This document shows positions 4,018-5,216 of a stretch of 5,216 nucleotides of DNA, in pieces. Under the pieces are notes generated by a model that ran no database searches, had not been told where the DNA came from, and saw only the letters and a program-made list of their open reading frames with translations. The DNA comes from Thermococci archaeon. Lineage in GTDB: Archaea; Methanobacteriota_B; Thermococci; Thermococcales; Thermococcaceae. A program made the translations under genes and the position numbers. Where the stretch lies: NCBI GenBank assembly GCA_003660485.1, contig QMUI01000082.1, forward strand, positions 1 through 5,216. The letters are read 5' to 3'. Position 1 is the stretch's first letter. The number at the start of each line of letters is the position of its first letter.

Positions 4018-5088
4018 ATGGAAATACTTGAGGAGAAGCCCAAGGAGGGGATGGTTAAAATTAAAGTTGAGACTCTTGATGATCTCTGGCACCTTTATCA
4101 CGTCATAAACGAGGGGGACATCGTGTACGCGAAAACCTTGAGGAAGCAGGCTCAAAGGAGCGACTCCTTGAGACCCGAGAAAGTTGAGGTAATTCCTGTG
4201 TTTTTAGGAGTTAAGGCCGAAAAGATAAACCTGCACAAGTTTGCAAACCAGCTTAGGATAACTGGTCCAATCGTTTACACGAGCAGGGATGATGTGCCCT
4301 TAGGAAAGTACCACACGATAGCGGTTGAACCGGGGACGATTATAACGATCCAGAAGGAGAGGTGGAGACCCCACCATATAGAGAGGATAAAGGAAGCCGT
4401 TGAGGCTTCGAAAAGAGCAAAAGTCATGATAGTTGCAGTTGAGGATGGTGAGGCTGAGATTGCCGTGGTTAGGGAGTACGGCCTTGACTTTATAGCATCG
4501 ATAAGGCACAACCTTGGAGGGAAGAGGTACAACGTGAAGCGGGAAGAAGAGGAGAAGAGATTCTTCCATGATATTGCTAAGACGATGCTAGAGCTTTTTG
4601 AAAGGGAGAATATAGACAGGGCTATAATTGCGGGTCCAGGGTTTTACAAGGAAGACTTCGTTAAGTTTCTCAAGGAAAACTATCCCGAGCTCGCCAAAAA
4701 AGTTGTTACTGATGATACTAGCATGGGAGGCAGGACTGGAATCTATGAGGTCATTAAGAGAGGAACGGTCGATAAAGTTTACATGGAGAATAGGGTTTCA
4801 AGAGAGATAAGCCTGGTTGAGAAAGTGATAGAGGAGATAGCCAAAAATGGACTAGTTGCATATGGTCTTAAGGAGGTTGAAGAAGCGATAAATTATGGGG
4901 CGGTGGATACATTGCTCGTGCTTGATGAGTTATTGAAGAGTGAAAACCGGGAAAAGCTCGAGGACATGATGGAGCTCGCAAGGAATCTAAGGGCGAATGT
5001 CGTGGTTGTCAGTTCTGAACATGAGGGAGGGGATAAGCTTAAGGCTCTGGGAGGAATAGCTGCACTTCTGAGGTTTAAAATTAAGTGA
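4018..5088 (+). CDS. pelA: Pelota/Dom34, ribosome rescue and mRNA surveillance factor
   Basis: Pelota enters the empty A site of stalled ribosomes and, with ABCE1, splits them. It resembles eRF1 but lacks the GGQ peptide-release motif, which is indeed absent here. From ATG 4018 the protein has 356 residues, the usual archaeal length. The order is an Sm-like N-terminal domain (about 1-128, with DDLWHLYHVINEGD at 21-34), an eRF1-type central domain (about 130-260, with AGPGFYKEDF at 205-214) and an eRF1-type C-terminal domain (about 265-356, ending in GGIAALLRFKI). In archaea the delivering GTPase is EF-1 alpha, encoded at 755-2041. An in-frame TTG at 4000 is rejected as start because the Shine-Dalgarno lies after it. 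An ArgRS-like gene follows after 10 nt. The gene is intact. Confidence 0.95.
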   Translation: MEILEEKPKEGMVKIKVETLDDLWHLYHVINEGDIVYAKTLRKQAQRSDSLRPEKVEVIPVFLGVKAEKINLHKFANQLRITGPIVYTSRDDVPLGKYHTIAVEPGTIITIQKERWRPHHIERIKEAVEASKRAKVMIVAVEDGEAEIAVVREYGLDFIASIRHNLGGKRYNVKREEEEKRFFHDIAKTMLELFERENIDRAIIAGPGFYKEDFVKFLKENYPELAKKVVTDDTSMGGRTGIYEVIKRGTVDKVYMENRVSREISLVEKVIEEIAKNGLVAYGLKEVEEAINYGAVDTLLVLDELLKSENREKLEDMMELARNLRANVVVVSSEHEGGDKLKALGGIAALLRFKIK

Positions 5089-5098
5089 GGTGTTGAAA

Positions 5099-5216
5099 AT
5101 GTTGAAGAGGATTCAGCTCGAAGTGGAGAATTCTCTAAGGGAAGTTATTAGAGAGATGGCTCCCAATTGGGAGGGTAAAATAGAATTTGCTGATACGCCA
5201 AATCCCAAAATGGGAG
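5099..5216 (+). CDS. argS: Probable arginyl-tRNA synthetase, N-terminal fragment (continues past the right edge)
   Basis: ArgRS charges tRNA-Arg with arginine. Only 39 codons are visible: MLKRIQLEVENSLREVIREM, then APNWEGKIEFADTPNPKMG. The pattern of a helix, then AP-WEG-IE, then TP-PK-G matches the N-terminal Add-1 domain of archaeal ArgRS as I recall it from Pyrococcus, where the next residues are DFG. The synthetase core motifs (HIGH, KMSKS) would lie downstream and cannot be checked. ATG 5099 is preceded by GAGGTG (5087-5092), which overlaps the pelA TGA stop, with a 6-nt spacer. The in-frame TTG at 5093 is less likely as start because it would touch that site. It is very likely the third gene of the rnp2-pelA operon. 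Confidence 0.75.
   Translation, partial: MLKRIQLEVENSLREVIREMAPNWEGKIEFADTPNPKMG

Noticed and set aside
4275..4569. Overlapping minus-strand frames and a plus-strand frame at 4628-4810 inside pelA
   Set aside because: All lie within the intact Pelota gene without ribosome sites or recognisable motifs.
1..5216. CRISPR arrays, insertion sequences, attachment sites or horizontally acquired islands
   Set aside because: I see no regularly spaced direct repeats, transposase motifs, terminal repeats or broken genes. All protein genes are intact or cut only by the window edges.

Overview
The window looks like a hyperthermophilic euryarchaeon of the Thermococcales, most probably Pyrococcus (P. horikoshii-like). 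The basis is the near-complete match of the TFB, EF-1 alpha, Pop5 and Pelota proteins to Pyrococcus sequences as I remember them, BRE/TATA promoters, GGAGGTGA-type Shine-Dalgarno sites, and T-rich tracts at transcript ends. No database search was run.

Layout. 1-481 (minus): 5' part of a lipoate-protein ligase gene (lplA) that runs off the left edge. 482-754: a gap that holds more than a promoter. It carries a TATA element placed symmetrically between lplA and a box C/D guide sRNA (about 541-604), then a nested inverted repeat (636-714) that may be a structured RNA or a leader element, then the tuf promoter. 755-2389 (plus): tuf (EF-1 alpha) and rps10 (uS10), separated by a pyrimidine-rich tract. 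2428-2514 (plus): tRNA-Ser(GGA) with its own TATA box at the end of rps10. 2515-2562: T-rich ends facing each other. 2563-3465 (minus): transcription factor B with a GTG start. 3466-3650: a divergent intergenic region with several short dyads. 3651-5216 (plus): rnp2 (RNase P Pop5), pelA (Pelota/Dom34) and the first 39 codons of a probable argS, closely spaced as an operon.

How the genes fit together. Almost everything serves information processing: TFB starts transcription; RNase P matures tRNA 5' ends; the C/D sRNA would guide 2'-O-methylation; tRNA-Ser, ArgRS, uS10 and EF-1 alpha run elongation; Pelota rescues stalled ribosomes. In archaea Pelota is delivered by EF-1 alpha itself, so both partners are encoded here. 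The only outlier is lipoate ligase.

The protein genes are ordinary conserved housekeeping genes and I see no new protein system. The less ordinary material is non-coding: the 482-754 gap and the tfb/rnp2 divergent region.
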